From Thiocapsa imhoffii (lineage in GTDB: Bacteria > Pseudomonadota > Gammaproteobacteria > Chromatiales > Chromatiaceae): DNA of 64,000 nucleotides. The notes under the pieces were generated by a model. It did no database searches. It saw only the letters and a program-made list of their open reading frames with translations, and was not told the origin of the DNA. Below are positions 26,560 through 36,309 of the stretch, piece by piece. The stretch is taken from positions 1-64,000 of the forward strand of contig NZ_NRSD01000008.1 of NCBI RefSeq assembly GCF_016583985.1. The letters run 5' to 3'. Made by a program: the position numbers and the translations under genes. Each line of letters begins with the position of its first letter. Positions within the stretch are counted from its first letter, which is position 1.

Positions 26560-26597
26560 ATCGTTAGTCAGTGGGCGATCGAGCGCATCAATGGAGT

Positions 26598-27569
26598 TCA
26601 GTTCGTCCGCACGGAGGCCGCCGCGAACCCGGATGGACGTGACGCGTCCGCCCCTGCCACGGCAATCCCCGCCTGACCGCTCCAATAGCCATCGCATAGG
26701 CCGTCGGGCGCCCATTCTTTCAGTCTGGCAAGCCCAGTTTCGACATCAAGTTCGCCCTGCAGACAGTGCGAGAAGGTCTCGACGATCTCGCGGGTGTGAT
26801 GCGATTGTGGGCTGATCCTGAGCAGATCCACCCCGAGGCGTGCGACCTCATCGAGTGCCGGAAGCAGGTTGTGCGTGCCAGCCGATTGGGTCTGGATGCC
26901 GTTGAGCGCGAGGAACGGATCGCCGTCTTGCGTTGCGACCAGCAATCCGTCTGGATCATCTCCGCAGCAGAATTGGCAGTCATCCTTCTGCCGGTCGCGA
27001 TTATAGGCGGTGAAGCAACGTGCCGAGTAGGCAAGCGGCAGCCGACCGAAGGCAAAGAGTTCGCACTCCACACCGTGCGGGCGGGAGCGCAACAGATCGG
27101 CGGCGGTGTCGCGGCCGAGTTCGACCGGCATGACCCAGCGTCTCAGACCTCGCGCGGCCAGGAAGGCAAGAGTCCGTTGGTTGTAGAGATTGATCGCATG
27201 CCCGGCAACGAAGGGGCGCCCCTCGAGGAAATCAAGCGCGGCCAGGTCATTGGCTTCGACGAGAAACCGTTCATCGGCGCAGATGCGGCGCAAGGTCTTG
27301 AGTTCGCCATCGGATTCGATGAGCGCGAGGGTCGAGATGACGGCTTCCTTGCCCGCGGCAACGACGCGCTCAGCCAGTTCCCAATAGTCTTCCGGACGCA
27401 ATAGGCGGCGCTTCGAGCAGACGGTTTCGCCAAGATAGATGACATCGAGCGGGGCCTCGAGCATCTCGGCATAGAACTCGAGCACCTGTTCGCGCGGCCA
27501 ATGGTAGAGGATGGGGCCGAGCGAAAGGCGAGGGCGTGGTGATTCGCGATGCATGGGGTCAGTGGTCAT
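26598..27569 (-). CDS. ubiV: Oxygen-independent ubiquinone hydroxylation protein UbiV (U32 family)
   Basis: Partner of UbiU in the O2-independent hydroxylations of ubiquinone synthesis, with a [4Fe-4S] cluster. The 323 aa protein belongs to the U32 peptidase-like family but not to its proteases. The four cluster cysteines are visible: one in GETVCSKRRL at residue 51, and the C-x12-C-x3-C group in the ARCFTAYNRDRQKDDC stretch and the following QFCC. That is the same spacing as in the E. coli protein. Prenol binding and hydroxyl donation from prephenate are known for the family. It lies 33 bases after ubiU in the yhcC-ubiU-ubiV order, so they are co-transcribed. Confidence 0.9.
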   Translation of the reverse strand: MTTDPMHRESPRPRLSLGPILYHWPREQVLEFYAEMLEAPLDVIYLGETVCSKRRLLRPEDYWELAERVVAAGKEAVISTLALIESDGELKTLRRICADERFLVEANDLAALDFLEGRPFVAGHAINLYNQRTLAFLAARGLRRWVMPVELGRDTAADLLRSRPHGVECELFAFGRLPLAYSARCFTAYNRDRQKDDCQFCCGDDPDGLLVATQDGDPFLALNGIQTQSAGTHNLLPALDEVARLGVDLLRISPQSHHTREIVETFSHCLQGELDVETGLARLKEWAPDGLCDGYWSGQAGIAVAGADASRPSGFAAASVRTN

Positions 27570-27602
27570 TCTTGGCGTCGAGTCGGTGGGATGGGGCCTG
27601 GA

Positions 27603-28598
27603 TTAATGCCACGGCCGATGGTATGGGCCAAGCGTCGTCTGCGCGCCTTCGGAGACCTGCGCCAGGGTCTGGTGCCAACTCTCTTTCGCGCGAAACGCCT
27701 GGGGATTGCGTTGGCAAGCGTCGATGGCGTCCCGCCACACCCGGGTCACCTGGGACACATAGCGCGTACTGCGTTGCCGCCCTTCGAGCTTGATGGCCGC
27801 CACCCCGGCCGCGAGGATATCCGGGAGGATATCGAGCGTGTTGAGGCTGGTCGGCTCCTCGATGGCATGACGAATGGTGCCATTGACCAGATAGCGGCCC
27901 TTGCAGAGGGTGGGATAGCCGGCCGGCTCGCCATGTCCGCGCCGTTCGATCAGCACGCCGCCGAGACGTGTTTCCTGGCCTTGCGGTGTCTCGCGCCATT
28001 CGACGTGCGCGGCCGGCGAGCAGGCACCAAAGGTATTGGGTGATTGCCCACTGGCATAGGATGAGAGCAGGCAGCGCCCCTCGACCATGACGCAGAGACT
28101 GCCGAAGCCAAAAATCTCGACAGGCACGTCGACCTGTTCGATCAGGTTGGCGACTTGCGTGATGGAGAGAACCCGCGGAACCACGACCCGGCGGATTCCA
28201 AAGTGTCGATGCATGAAGCCGATCGCCGCTGGATTCGTCGCCGAGCCCTGGACCGACAGATGGAGATTGAGGTGCGGATGGCGTTCGGCGGCATAGTCCA
28301 AGACACCCATATCGGCGAGGATTAAGGCATCGACGCCGAGATCGGCGGCGCGGTCGACCGCGCCGGTCCAGCGCGTCCAGCCGCTCGGCTGCGCATAGGT
28401 GTTGATCGCGACGAAGACCTTGACCTTGCGATCGCGGGCATACTTGAGACCGTCGCGAATCTGTTTGTCACCAAAGTTCAGACCAGCGAAATGACGGGCA
28501 TTGGTATCGTCCCGAAACCCGAGATAGACGGCATCGGCACCGTTGTCGACGGCCGCCTTGAGTGACGGCAGGTTGCCTGCGGGACAGACGAGTTCCAT
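27603..28598 (-). CDS. ubiU: Oxygen-independent ubiquinone hydroxylation protein UbiU (U32 family)
   Basis: Forms a complex with UbiV and carries a [4Fe-4S] cluster for anaerobic ubiquinone hydroxylation. The start MELVCPAGNLPSLKAAVDNG and NARHFAGLNF are family signatures. The cysteine set C-x6-C-x16-C (GSLCVMVEGRCLL, then FGACSPA) and a fourth Cys in TLCKGRYLVNG agree in spacing with the characterised protein. It is 331 aa. A strong ribosome-binding site (GAGGAGAA) precedes ATG 28598. It is 21 bases after the yhcC stop, in one operon. Confidence 0.92.
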   Translation of the reverse strand: MELVCPAGNLPSLKAAVDNGADAVYLGFRDDTNARHFAGLNFGDKQIRDGLKYARDRKVKVFVAINTYAQPSGWTRWTGAVDRAADLGVDALILADMGVLDYAAERHPHLNLHLSVQGSATNPAAIGFMHRHFGIRRVVVPRVLSITQVANLIEQVDVPVEIFGFGSLCVMVEGRCLLSSYASGQSPNTFGACSPAAHVEWRETPQGQETRLGGVLIERRGHGEPAGYPTLCKGRYLVNGTIRHAIEEPTSLNTLDILPDILAAGVAAIKLEGRQRSTRYVSQVTRVWRDAIDACQRNPQAFRAKESWHQTLAQVSEGAQTTLGPYHRPWH

Positions 28599-28619
28599 AC
28601 AGCTTGTTCTCCTCGAGGG

Positions 28620-29591
28620 TCAAGCGGAGCTTGCAAGATGGCGATGGTGTGAGGTCCGGGCACGGGCACCCTGGCGGGTGTCGCGGCGGTAGAGCTCGGC
28701 CTCGATGGCGTTGAGCACGGCCCATTTGCGGCTACACCAGTCTGGCGCAAGCAGCAGTTCACGAGGGGCGGTCCCGGTGAGGCGATGAAAGGTGACCTCG
28801 GGTGGCGTGTGCTCAACCAGGTCGGCACAGATCGAGACGTAGTCCTCTAAGTCTAGCGGTTGGTACTCCCCGCGGCGCCATTCGATGGCAAGACGCGTGT
28901 GGCGCACCACATGCAGCGGATGCAGCTTGATGCCGGCGACGCCGAGTTCCAGTACGCGCTCGAGACTCCACAACGCGGCCGCGCGATCCTCGCCAGGCAG
29001 GCCCACGATCAGATGCGCACAGACCGGGATCCCACGATGGCGCGCGGCGGCTACCGCGGTTCGAAACTCGGCGAAGGTATGTCCGCGATTGACGCGTTCG
29101 AGCGTGCGATCGTCAGCGGACTGCAGGCCCAACTCGAGCCAGATCTCCTTGCCGCGAGAGCGATAGCGGGCGAGTAGGTCCAACACGGGGTCAGGAACAC
29201 AATCCGGTCGGGTCCCGACGGACAGACCGATCACGTCCGGGTGGATCAGGGCCGCGTCATAGCGCTCGCGCAGTGCCTCGATCGGATCGTATGTGTTGGT
29301 ATAGGCCTGGAAATAGGCCATGAAGCGGCGTGCCCCAGTGCGCTTGGCGAGCACGGCGCGACCCGCATCGAGCTGCTCGGCGATTGGGATCGGGGTCTTG
29401 GCATTCGGACTGAAGGAGACATTGTTGCAAAAGGAGCAACCGCCAACGCCCTTGCGGCCATCGCGATTGGGGCAGGTGAACCCCGCATGCAGCGCGAGCT
29501 TATGCACCCGCTGACCGTAGCGGTTCAGCAGGTACTGGCCGAAGGTGTTGACGCGATCACTGAGGATGCGTTGCTGGGGCGGGGCGGACAT
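28620..29591 (-). CDS. yhcC: Radical SAM protein, YhcC/TIGR01212 family
   Basis: Radical SAM enzyme of unresolved function. The family N-terminus is RVNTFGQYLLNRYGQRVHKL, followed by the cluster motif in which a first Cys (GFTCPNRDG) precedes CSFCNN, typical for this group. The (beta/alpha) barrel motifs LSVGTRPDC and IWLELGLQSADDRTL are clear. It is 323 aa, starting at ATG 29591. It heads the yhcC-ubiU-ubiV operon and has an FNR-type palindrome 36 bases upstream. This suggests an anaerobic role, perhaps connected with ubiquinone; the link is inferred from position only. Confidence 0.88.
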   Translation of the reverse strand: MSAPPQQRILSDRVNTFGQYLLNRYGQRVHKLALHAGFTCPNRDGRKGVGGCSFCNNVSFSPNAKTPIPIAEQLDAGRAVLAKRTGARRFMAYFQAYTNTYDPIEALRERYDAALIHPDVIGLSVGTRPDCVPDPVLDLLARYRSRGKEIWLELGLQSADDRTLERVNRGHTFAEFRTAVAAARHRGIPVCAHLIVGLPGEDRAAALWSLERVLELGVAGIKLHPLHVVRHTRLAIEWRRGEYQPLDLEDYVSICADLVEHTPPEVTFHRLTGTAPRELLLAPDWCSRKWAVLNAIEAELYRRDTRQGARARTSHHRHLASSA

Positions 29592-29626
29592 TCGAGCAAA
29601 CCTACCTGGGATCGCCGCTGAGCCGT

Positions 29627-29640
29627 TTGACCCAAATCAA
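29627..29640 (-). promoter_or_regulatory. FNR box upstream of yhcC-ubiU-ubiV
   Basis: TTGACCCAAATCAA fits the FNR consensus TTGAT-N4-ATCAA with one substitution. Its centre is about 42 bases before the yhcC start codon, which would place a class II FNR promoter's start site right next to ATG 29591. The alternative is that the site acts on the divergent gene at 29875. Fnr control of ubiU and ubiV is known in E. coli. Confidence 0.6.
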
Positions 29641-29874
29641 AGGAAGCGCAATCGAACGGCGTTGCGGCGGCGTCTGTTCCCTGCCGGATCGCCGAGACGC
29701 AAGCGCCGAATCGCAGACTGAAGGTCAGTGGTCTGCCGGGTGTCAGCGGTGGCGCGCCGGCGCCCCTGTCACGGTGCGGCGGCAGGCATCAGCCCCGCAA
29801 ATGATAAGGTCAACCGACGATCCCTTTGCGGTACCATTTTGTGCAGTGCAGAAAACAGTGACTGAAGGCCTTCA

Positions 29875-32800
29875 ATGAGTGCCGAGCCGCAACCACGGAT
29901 TCGCGAGATCCCCTATAACTACACCTCGTTTTCCGATCGCGAGATCGTGATCCGATTTCTCGGTGAATCCGCCTGGCGAACCATCGAGGAACTGCGCGCG
30001 AGTCGGCGCACCGGTCGCTCGGCACGCATGCTCTTTGAGGTGCTTGGCGACATGTGGGTGGTCACCCGCAACCCCTACCTCCAGGACGATCTGCTCGAGA
30101 ATCTTGAGCGGCGGCGACTGCTCCTGCAGGCACTCAAGCATCGGCTCGATCAATTCGAACTGCGGCTGAATGAGAACCGTCGCGCGGCAGACCTCTTGCA
30201 GGTGGCGCGCGCGGCGGTCCAGCGGTTTGCCGATGGGTTCGAACAAGAACAGCTCCAGCGGACCCGACTGCGCAAGGCGCTGATCGGACTCACGCACCCG
30301 GATAACCTCGACTTCGGCGGGCTCGCACGGGTTTCGCACGCGACCGATGCCACCGACTGGCGTGTTGAATTGCCCTTCGTGGTGATCTCCCCCGACCGCG
30401 AGGATGAGGTGGCACCGATCGTCCAGGCTTGCATCGATTGTGGTCTGACGCTGATCCCGCGTGGCGGTGGCACGGGATACACCGGATCGGCCGTTCCGCT
30501 CAAGGCCATGACGGCCATCGTCAATACCGAAAAACTCGAGACGCTGTCGGGAGTCGAGCCCCTTTCCTTGCCAGGGGTCGCGGGCTTGGTGCCGACCGTG
30601 CGGTGTGGCGCGGGTGTGGTGACACGGCGTGTCTCGGATCTCGCGGATCGCTCCGGGCTCGCCTTCGCCGTCGACCCCACCTCACAGGATGCCTCCTGCA
30701 TCGGTGGGAATGTGGCGATGAACGCAGGCGGGAAGAAGGCGGTGTTGTGGGGAACCACGCTCGATAACCTGGTCTCTTGGCGCATGGTCACCCCGGATGC
30801 GGATTGGCTCGAGGTCGAGCGACTCGAGCACAATCTCGGCAAGATCCACGAACAGGACCGCGTGCGTTTTCGCATCCGTCGTTTCCGCCCTGATGGGGTC
30901 ACTCCCAACGGCGACCCTGAAATCCTGGAGATGCCCGGTGCGGCGTTACGTCGGGCCGGATTGGGCAAGGATGTCACCGATAAATTCCTATCGGGATTGC
31001 CGGGCGTTCAGAAAGAGGGCTGCGACGGCATCATCACCTCAGCCCGCTTCATCCTGCACCGCATGCCCAAGCATGTGCGCACCCTCTGTCTGGAGTTCTT
31101 CGGGACGGATCTCGATCTTGCCGTACCGGCGATCGTCGAGATCAAGAACGATCTCGCGGCCTGCACCGATGTTCAGATGGCGGGTCTCGAGCATCTTGAC
31201 GAACGCTACGTCCGCGCGGTGGATTATTCGACGAAGGCCGCACGCCGCGAGCTGCCGAAGATGGTGTTGATCGCGGATCTGGTGAGCGACGACGAGGCCG
31301 CGGTCGATGCCGCCGCGGCGCGGGTCGTGGCCCTGGCACGGGCGCGGGACGGCGAGGGCTTCATCGCGATCAGCCCTGAAGCGCGCAAGCGTTTCTGGCT
31401 CGATCGTGCCCGCACCGCGGCGATCTCGCGTCATACCAACGCCTTCAAGATCAATGAAGACGTTGTGATCCCGCTCGAGCGCCTCGCCGACTACAGTCGC
31501 GGGATCGAGCGGCTCAATATCGAGCAATCCATTCGCAATAAAGACGCCATCATGGATGCCGTGCTCGTCTATCTCGACGGGGATCTCGTCGAGGCACGGG
31601 CTCCGGATGAGTATGACGATTCGGCCGAGGCCGCGGCCATCCTGATCGCTAAACGGGATGCCGCGCGCGAGGCCGTCACTCGTGCCCGTGCTCGCTGGCA
31701 GCGGATTCTGTCCCACCTCGATGATCCGGTTGCGGCGCACCTCGACCTCCTGCGGGAAGTTGAACGGTCTCTGGCGCGGGAGGGGGACACCTTCGCAAGC
31801 ATGATGCTGCGTCGGGATCTGGTGCAGTCCTATCGTCGTGAGGTCGCGGCACGTCTCGAAGAGATTTTTGGCGGTCAGGATCTGGCACGCGTGCGCGAAC
31901 GCCTGGCTCGGATTCACCAACAGGTTCGCGACGGACGTCTGTTCATTGCGCTACACATGCATGCCGGCGATGGCAACGTGCACACCAACATTCCGGTTCA
32001 CTCTTCCGATTATGAGATGCTGCGGGAGGCTGATCGCTTGGTGGCGCGGATCATGGCGCTGGCCACCGCGCTCGATGGCGTGATCTCCGGTGAACATGGC
32101 ATTGGGATCACCAAGCTCCAATTCCTCGAACGCGAGAAGCTCGATGCCTTCGTCGCCTACAAACGCCGCGTCGATCCCCATCAGCGCTTCAATCCAGGGA
32201 AGTTGATGCCAGGATCCGGCCTCGAGGGTGCCTACACCCCCTCGCTGCGTTTGGTGCAGCAAGAAGCCATCCTGCTTGAGGAGACCGAGCTCGGCGCACT
32301 CAACGATGATGTCAAACACTGTCTGCGTTGTGGCAAGTGCAAGCCCAAGTGCATGACGCACGTTCCGCGTGCCAACCTCAATTATTCACCTCGCAACAAG
32401 ATCCTAGGCACGGGTCTCATCATCGAGGCCTTTCTCTACGAGGAACAGACCCGCCGTGGACTCTCACTGCATCATTTCGAGGCGATGAACGACATCGCGG
32501 ATCATTGCACGGTCTGTCACAAATGCCTGAATCCTTGCCCGGTCAAGATCGATTTCGGTGACGTCACCATGCGCATGCGGCGCATCCTGGTCGCGCGCGG
32601 TCAAAAGCGCTTCAATCCAGGCGCCTGGGCGGCAATGCAGTTTCTCAATGTGACGGACCCGCGTGCCGTGCGCTGGTTGCGCAAAGGGTTGGCCGAGTGG
32701 GGGTTTGCTGGCATCAATCTCGGCCATCGGATCGCGGCTGGACTGGGCCTGACCGGTCCGCGCACGGCCCAGCCGGGCACGACCAGTCATCGACCAGGGC

Positions 32801-33732
32801 TTGTCAGTCAAGCGGTCGACTTGGTCAGCCGACCGATTCGGGTCGATTTGCCACAGCGGACCTTCAGACAGATCCTGGCGCTGGAGGATAAGACGCAGGT
32901 TCCTATCCTGCGTGATCCAACCCTGTCATCCGAGGAGACGGAAGCGGTCTTTTATTTCCCAGGCTGTGGTTCGGAGCGGCTCTTTTCCGACGTGGGTCTC
33001 GCAACCCTGGCGATGCTCTATGCGCAGGGTGCCCAAACGGTGCTGCCACCCGGCTATCTGTGTTGCGGCTATCCGCAACGCGCCGCCGGTCTCGAAGAAC
33101 GTGGCCGTCAGATCACCATGGACAATCGGGTGCTCTTCCATCGCGTCGCCAACACCTTGAACTATCTCGATATCCGTACGGTGGTGGTGTCCTGTGGGAC
33201 CTGTATGGATCAGTTGCTCCAATATGAGTTCGAACGGATCTTCCCCGGCTCGCGCTTACTCGACATCCATGAGTGGCTGATGGAAAAAGGGGTGAGCCTC
33301 GCTGGTGTGGAGGGGGTCCAGTACCTCTATCACGACCCCTGCCACTCGCCGATGAAGACGCATGCGCCATTGAAGGTCGCGGCCAGCCTGATCGGCCAGC
33401 CCGTGATGCTTTCGGATCGGTGTTGCGGGGAGGCCGGAACGCTTGGCACCGCGCGTCCGGATATCGCCAATCAAGTGCGCTTCCGCAAACAGGAGGAGTT
33501 GAGCGCGGGCATCCGCGCCTTGACGGGGCGTGAGCGGGTGGTGGACGGGGAGGTCAAGCTCCTCACCGCCTGTCCGGCCTGCCAGCAAGGGCTCGCGAAA
33601 TATCGCGATGAGACCGGTCTGAAGACGGACTATATCGTGGTCGAATTGGCGCAGCGGCAACTCGGTCAGGGCTGGCAGCAAAGATTCCTGGAGCAAGCGC
33701 GCGACGGTGGCATCGAGCGCGTCCTGCTCTGA
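29875..33732 (+). CDS. Large FAD/Fe-S oxidoreductase with DUF3683 (GlcD-GlcF-like fusion)
   Basis: A 1285 aa fused dehydrogenase, probably for a 2-hydroxy acid such as D-lactate or glycolate. Domains in order: DUF3683 (about 1-100, [20 protein letters not shown]); FAD-binding PCMH domain with [16 protein letters not shown] near 194; FAD-oxidase C-terminal domain with [15 protein letters not shown] and GEHGIG near 700-745. Two ferredoxin-type motifs follow ([11 protein letters not shown] near 816 and [14 protein letters not shown] near 877). Last come two CCG-type cysteine regions ([10 protein letters not shown] with [11 protein letters not shown] near 1029-1065, and DPCHSP with CCGEAGT near 1154-1185). 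Such enzymes usually feed electrons to quinone, consistent with the ubi genes nearby. The natural substrate is unproven. Confidence 0.85.
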   Translation: MSAEPQPRIREIPYNYTSFSDREIVIRFLGESAWRTIEELRASRRTGRSARMLFEVLGDMWVVTRNPYLQDDLLENLERRRLLLQALKHRLDQFELRLNENRRAADLLQVARAAVQRFADGFEQEQLQRTRLRKALIGLTHPDNLDFGGLARVSHATDATDWRVELPFVVISPDREDEVAPIVQACIDCGLTLIPRGGGTGYTGSAVPLKAMTAIVNTEKLETLSGVEPLSLPGVAGLVPTVRCGAGVVTRRVSDLADRSGLAFAVDPTSQDASCIGGNVAMNAGGKKAVLWGTTLDNLVSWRMVTPDADWLEVERLEHNLGKIHEQDRVRFRIRRFRPDGVTPNGDPEILEMPGAALRRAGLGKDVTDKFLSGLPGVQKEGCDGIITSARFILHRMPKHVRTLCLEFFGTDLDLAVPAIVEIKNDLAACTDVQMAGLEHLDERYVRAVDYSTKAARRELPKMVLIADLVSDDEAAVDAAAARVVALARARDGEGFIAISPEARKRFWLDRARTAAISRHTNAFKINEDVVIPLERLADYSRGIERLNIEQSIRNKDAIMDAVLVYLDGDLVEARAPDEYDDSAEAAAILIAKRDAAREAVTRARARWQRILSHLDDPVAAHLDLLREVERSLAREGDTFASMMLRRDLVQSYRREVAARLEEIFGGQDLARVRERLARIHQQVRDGRLFIALHMHAGDGNVHTNIPVHSSDYEMLREADRLVARIMALATALDGVISGEHGIGITKLQFLEREKLDAFVAYKRRVDPHQRFNPGKLMPGSGLEGAYTPSLRLVQQEAILLEETELGALNDDVKHCLRCGKCKPKCMTHVPRANLNYSPRNKILGTGLIIEAFLYEEQTRRGLSLHHFEAMNDIADHCTVCHKCLNPCPVKIDFGDVTMRMRRILVARGQKRFNPGAWAAMQFLNVTDPRAVRWLRKGLAEWGFAGINLGHRIAAGLGLTGPRTAQPGTTSHRPGLVSQAVDLVSRPIRVDLPQRTFRQILALEDKTQVPILRDPTLSSEETEAVFYFPGCGSERLFSDVGLATLAMLYAQGAQTVLPPGYLCCGYPQRAAGLEERGRQITMDNRVLFHRVANTLNYLDIRTVVVSCGTCMDQLLQYEFERIFPGSRLLDIHEWLMEKGVSLAGVEGVQYLYHDPCHSPMKTHAPLKVAASLIGQPVMLSDRCCGEAGTLGTARPDIANQVRFRKQEELSAGIRALTGRERVVDGEVKLLTACPACQQGLAKYRDETGLKTDYIVVELAQRQLGQGWQQRFLEQARDGGIERVLL

Positions 33733-33779
33733 ACCCTCGATTCAGCCGCGACTGGGCCAGACGCCGTGCCATCGGCCCC

Positions 33780-34325
33780 TCAACGCAGGACGAACCAGCC
33801 GATCACACCACAAGCCAAGATCAAGAGCGCGGGGTTGATTCGTTTCCAGAAGAGCAAGAGTACGATGGCCAGGCCGAAACCCATGGTGACCGCGTTGAAC
33901 CAAAGCGGGCGTTCTAGATTGAAACTGGCCGTCTTGCCCACGGCGTAGACGCCCGAGAGCATCAATCCAATGGTGATGGGGGCGAGCCCGCGCTGCAACG
34001 CGTCACGCCAAGGGTTGTCGCGAAAATTGTCCCAGATGTGGCTGACAATATAGGTCAACATGAGTGCGGGAAAATAGAAAGCGAACAGCACGAGAAAGTA
34101 GCCCGGCACCCCCGCGGCGTGATAGCCGAGGATCCCAACCATGGTCATGTTCGGGCCTGGTGCGAGTTGACCCAGACTGTAGATGGCAGCGAATTGGGTC
34201 GAGCTGACCCATTGATGCACGGTGACGGTCTGATGCTCCATCTCCGGGATCACAGCGGTTCCGCCCCCGATGGCCATCAGGGACAGTCCAGCGAAGACAT
34301 TCAAGAGTTCGATCAGATCCTTCAT
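33780..34325 (-). CDS. Chromate transporter subunit (CHR domain, short form)
   Basis: One half of a two-gene CHR-family transporter. The 181 aa sequence has about six hydrophobic segments and the family motifs SLMAIGGGTAVIPEM and SLGQLAPGPNMTMVGILGYH, in which the PGPN loop is conserved. ATG 34325 overlaps the stop of the upstream subunit as ATGA, indicating translational coupling. CHR proteins export chromate in characterised members, but short-form pairs occur in many non-resistant bacteria, so the ion transported is uncertain. Confidence 0.82.
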   Translation of the reverse strand: MKDLIELLNVFAGLSLMAIGGGTAVIPEMEHQTVTVHQWVSSTQFAAIYSLGQLAPGPNMTMVGILGYHAAGVPGYFLVLFAFYFPALMLTYIVSHIWDNFRDNPWRDALQRGLAPITIGLMLSGVYAVGKTASFNLERPLWFNAVTMGFGLAIVLLLFWKRINPALLILACGVIGWFVLR

Positions 34326-34921
34326 GGCGCGGATTTCGGTGCGGTTTGGGAGGTGTCACCATCCTTCGATGGCCGAGGGCGATTCATCCAGATCGCGATG
34401 GGCGCGAGCAAGAAGAGCGTGGCAACGAGTGAGACATGGAAGACGCCGACCATCAGAAAAGTCGGAATGATGAATAACAGGTCCTTGGGGCGGAGAAACT
34501 GGCGGCCGCCGATCTTAAGCGTCACCTGAAGCAGGAGACCGACTGCCGCGGCCGCGACGCCCGCGAGTGCCGCCGTCACGTCCGGGTTGCCGTGGAAACG
34601 CGCATAGAGGAGCCCGAGCACGATCAGGATCAAGGCCCCCGGCAGGATGAGGCCGAGTGACGCGGCGGCCGCTCCGGGAGCGCCCTTTAATTTGCGTCCC
34701 ACGATCACGGCGACATTGGTCGAGTTCAGGCCGGGGAGGGTCTGGCCGATTTCCAACGCGCCGAGAAACTCATCTTCATCGAGCCAGTGCTCGCGATCGA
34801 CGACAACATCACGTAGGTAGGCAATGAGGCCGCCGCCGAAGCTTGAGACGCCAATCAGCGCGAACGCGATGAAGAGACGAGCGACTGAGGGTGGCTGAGC
34901 GGGGTTGGGTGGATTATTCAC
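34322..34921 (-). CDS. Chromate transporter subunit (CHR domain, short form)
   Basis: The other half of the CHR pair, about 199 aa. Family motifs are FALIGVSSFGGGLIAYLRD and ALEIGQTLPGLNSTNVAVIV, with the PGLN loop equivalent to PGPN in its partner. I place the start at GTG 34921, which overlaps the stop of the preceding CYTH-like gene (GTGAATAA); the frame is open further upstream, but that part lies entirely inside the preceding gene. The two subunits probably form an antiparallel dimer, as proposed for short CHR pairs. Confidence 0.8.
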   Translation of the reverse strand: MNNPPNPAQPPSVARLFIAFALIGVSSFGGGLIAYLRDVVVDREHWLDEDEFLGALEIGQTLPGLNSTNVAVIVGRKLKGAPGAAAASLGLILPGALILIVLGLLYARFHGNPDVTAALAGVAAAAVGLLLQVTLKIGGRQFLRPKDLLFIIPTFLMVGVFHVSLVATLFLLAPIAIWMNRPRPSKDGDTSQTAPKSAP

Positions 34922-35801
34922 GATTCGTCGTATTCGTGTTGCCGAGTCCGTAGACGATGCCTGTTTTGGTCGTGCCGAGCGTGATCCACTCATAGGCATC
35001 GAGTTGCAGTGTTTTATAGAAGTCAACAGCGCGCGCGATGCTCTCCTTCGCGATGTCATCCGTCTGGTCGAACTTGTATTGGAACGCGAACTCACCGCAG
35101 ATCGGGCGCTCATGCTGACGATTCCGCCAGACCGCGATCGTGGTCTTGGCGTTGACCCCATGGCCGAAACGCAGCTCGCCGACATTGACCTGAACCTCTT
35201 CGACCGCGAGGTCCTTCACGAGGGTGATGCGATCGTCGGGTTTGGCCTGCGCGCGCAACAGCGCGGGGAAGGCGCGGGTGAGATCAGTGACCGCCATATC
35301 GATCTGCTCACGTGGCATGGCGAGGACACAATTATGCGAGTAGATCGAGCGCAGCCCGCCGAGTCCTTCACGCAAGGGCAGTAACTCCTGTTTGAATTTG
35401 ATGCGCGCCCGACCGCCTGGGGTCGCCGGGCTCACGTCAATGGCTGCCGCCGTTGCAAAGTCCGGGTGCCGGAACTTGACCGTGAACTCCGGCAGGCCCT
35501 CGGGCCAACCATTTTTGTAGAAGGTGCGCAGGCGCACGATGAAGTGGTTGTTGTAGAGGTCGTAGCCCGGGGTATCAAAGAAGAGCACTTCGCGCACGCG
35601 GTTCTTGAAGGCGTCATCCGCTTCCTTGACCTTGACGCCACACTTCTTGGCGGCATGACGGACGATTGACCAAAATTCCTTGAATGCTCGGGCGGTCGTA
35701 AAGTGCTGTGGCTGCAAGATGATCTTGCACTCATAGTAGTGCAGGTTGGAGTGCGGTGTGCTGAGGACCTTGAGGTCTTCAGGCGCGACGTCGTCTTGCA
35801 T
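34914..35801 (-). CDS. CYTH-like (triphosphate tunnel) domain protein, function unknown
   Basis: A 295 aa soluble protein. ATG 35801 has GGAGAG 8 bases upstream; the longer frame to 35924 has no such support. The stretch REVLFFDTPGYDLYNNHFIV with RLRTFYKN recalls the beta strands of CYTH/VTC-like proteins (YFDT...LR), followed by EFTVKFRHPD and a late KTTIAVWRNR. These alternating charged strands suggest a triphosphate tunnel fold (inference). It is the first gene of an operon with the two CHR transporter subunits, to which it is coupled by overlap, so it may bind or process an anion or polyphosphate related to transport. I do not recognise a named family with certainty. Confidence 0.6.
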   Translation of the reverse strand: MQDDVAPEDLKVLSTPHSNLHYYECKIILQPQHFTTARAFKEFWSIVRHAAKKCGVKVKEADDAFKNRVREVLFFDTPGYDLYNNHFIVRLRTFYKNGWPEGLPEFTVKFRHPDFATAAAIDVSPATPGGRARIKFKQELLPLREGLGGLRSIYSHNCVLAMPREQIDMAVTDLTRAFPALLRAQAKPDDRITLVKDLAVEEVQVNVGELRFGHGVNAKTTIAVWRNRQHERPICGEFAFQYKFDQTDDIAKESIARAVDFYKTLQLDAYEWITLGTTKTGIVYGLGNTNTTNRE

Positions 35802-36309
35802 GAGCACTCTCCAATCGGCGTGACGCTGGTCATGGCCGAGAGGTCCGGACCGCGACCTCAATGTCGGCACCTTGTTGGCTCGCGCATCGGTGGGATGGCG
35901 ATTGCGGATCTGAGCACGCATCACATTTCGCGGTCAACCGCCCGTGCTCGCCGCCGCTCGTCGGCAGCATGTCGATGGTCCCATTTTGACTTGAGTCAAG
36001 GGACGGTTCCAGCGGCAGGTCACACTACAGGTGGAGCTCAGTGTTGGCGAATCAATCCTCATGAGTCGCGGTTGCGTCGTGATCCCAGAACGGATCAAAG
36101 CCTGCTGTGCTGAGCGTCCGAGCGATGATTCCCGTGGGGGTTCAGGCGGGCAGCCGTGGCCATGGCGCTGAGATCATGATGAGCGCACAGGGGCGGATCG
36201 CACGTCGTTCGCGTTGGTGTCGGTGCGAATCTGGAATGCCAGTTCGCCATGGCAACCCTCGTGATGGCTTGGACCAATCCATCCACCGACCGAGTTGAGA
36301 GAACGCGCG
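35802..36309. other. 508-base divergent intergenic region before hcp
   Basis: No credible gene is seen. The region holds the FNR/DNR-type palindrome at 35986-35999 and, around it, a roughly 28-base segment that recurs in similar form at 37725-37752 on the far side of hcp. No sigma-70 promoter stands out. Confidence 0.4.
35986..35999. promoter_or_regulatory. FNR/DNR-type palindrome in the hcp upstream region
   Basis: TTGACTTGAGTCAA consists of perfect half-sites TTGAC and GTCAA separated by four bases; six bases per arm match (TTGACT/AGTCAA). This is the form used by FNR/DNR-like regulators. It lies about 310 bases before hcp and about 185 before the divergent CYTH-like gene, so the target is uncertain. 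Hcp genes are commonly under NO- or oxygen-sensing control. Confidence 0.45.

Noticed and set aside
26766..27404. 212-codon plus-strand frame opposite ubiV
   Set aside because: It is an antisense shadow; ubiV has complete cysteine motifs in the other strand.
31039..31920. 293-codon minus-strand frame inside the FAD/Fe-S oxidoreductase gene
   Set aside because: It lies wholly opposite a well-supported gene and reflects GC-rich third positions.
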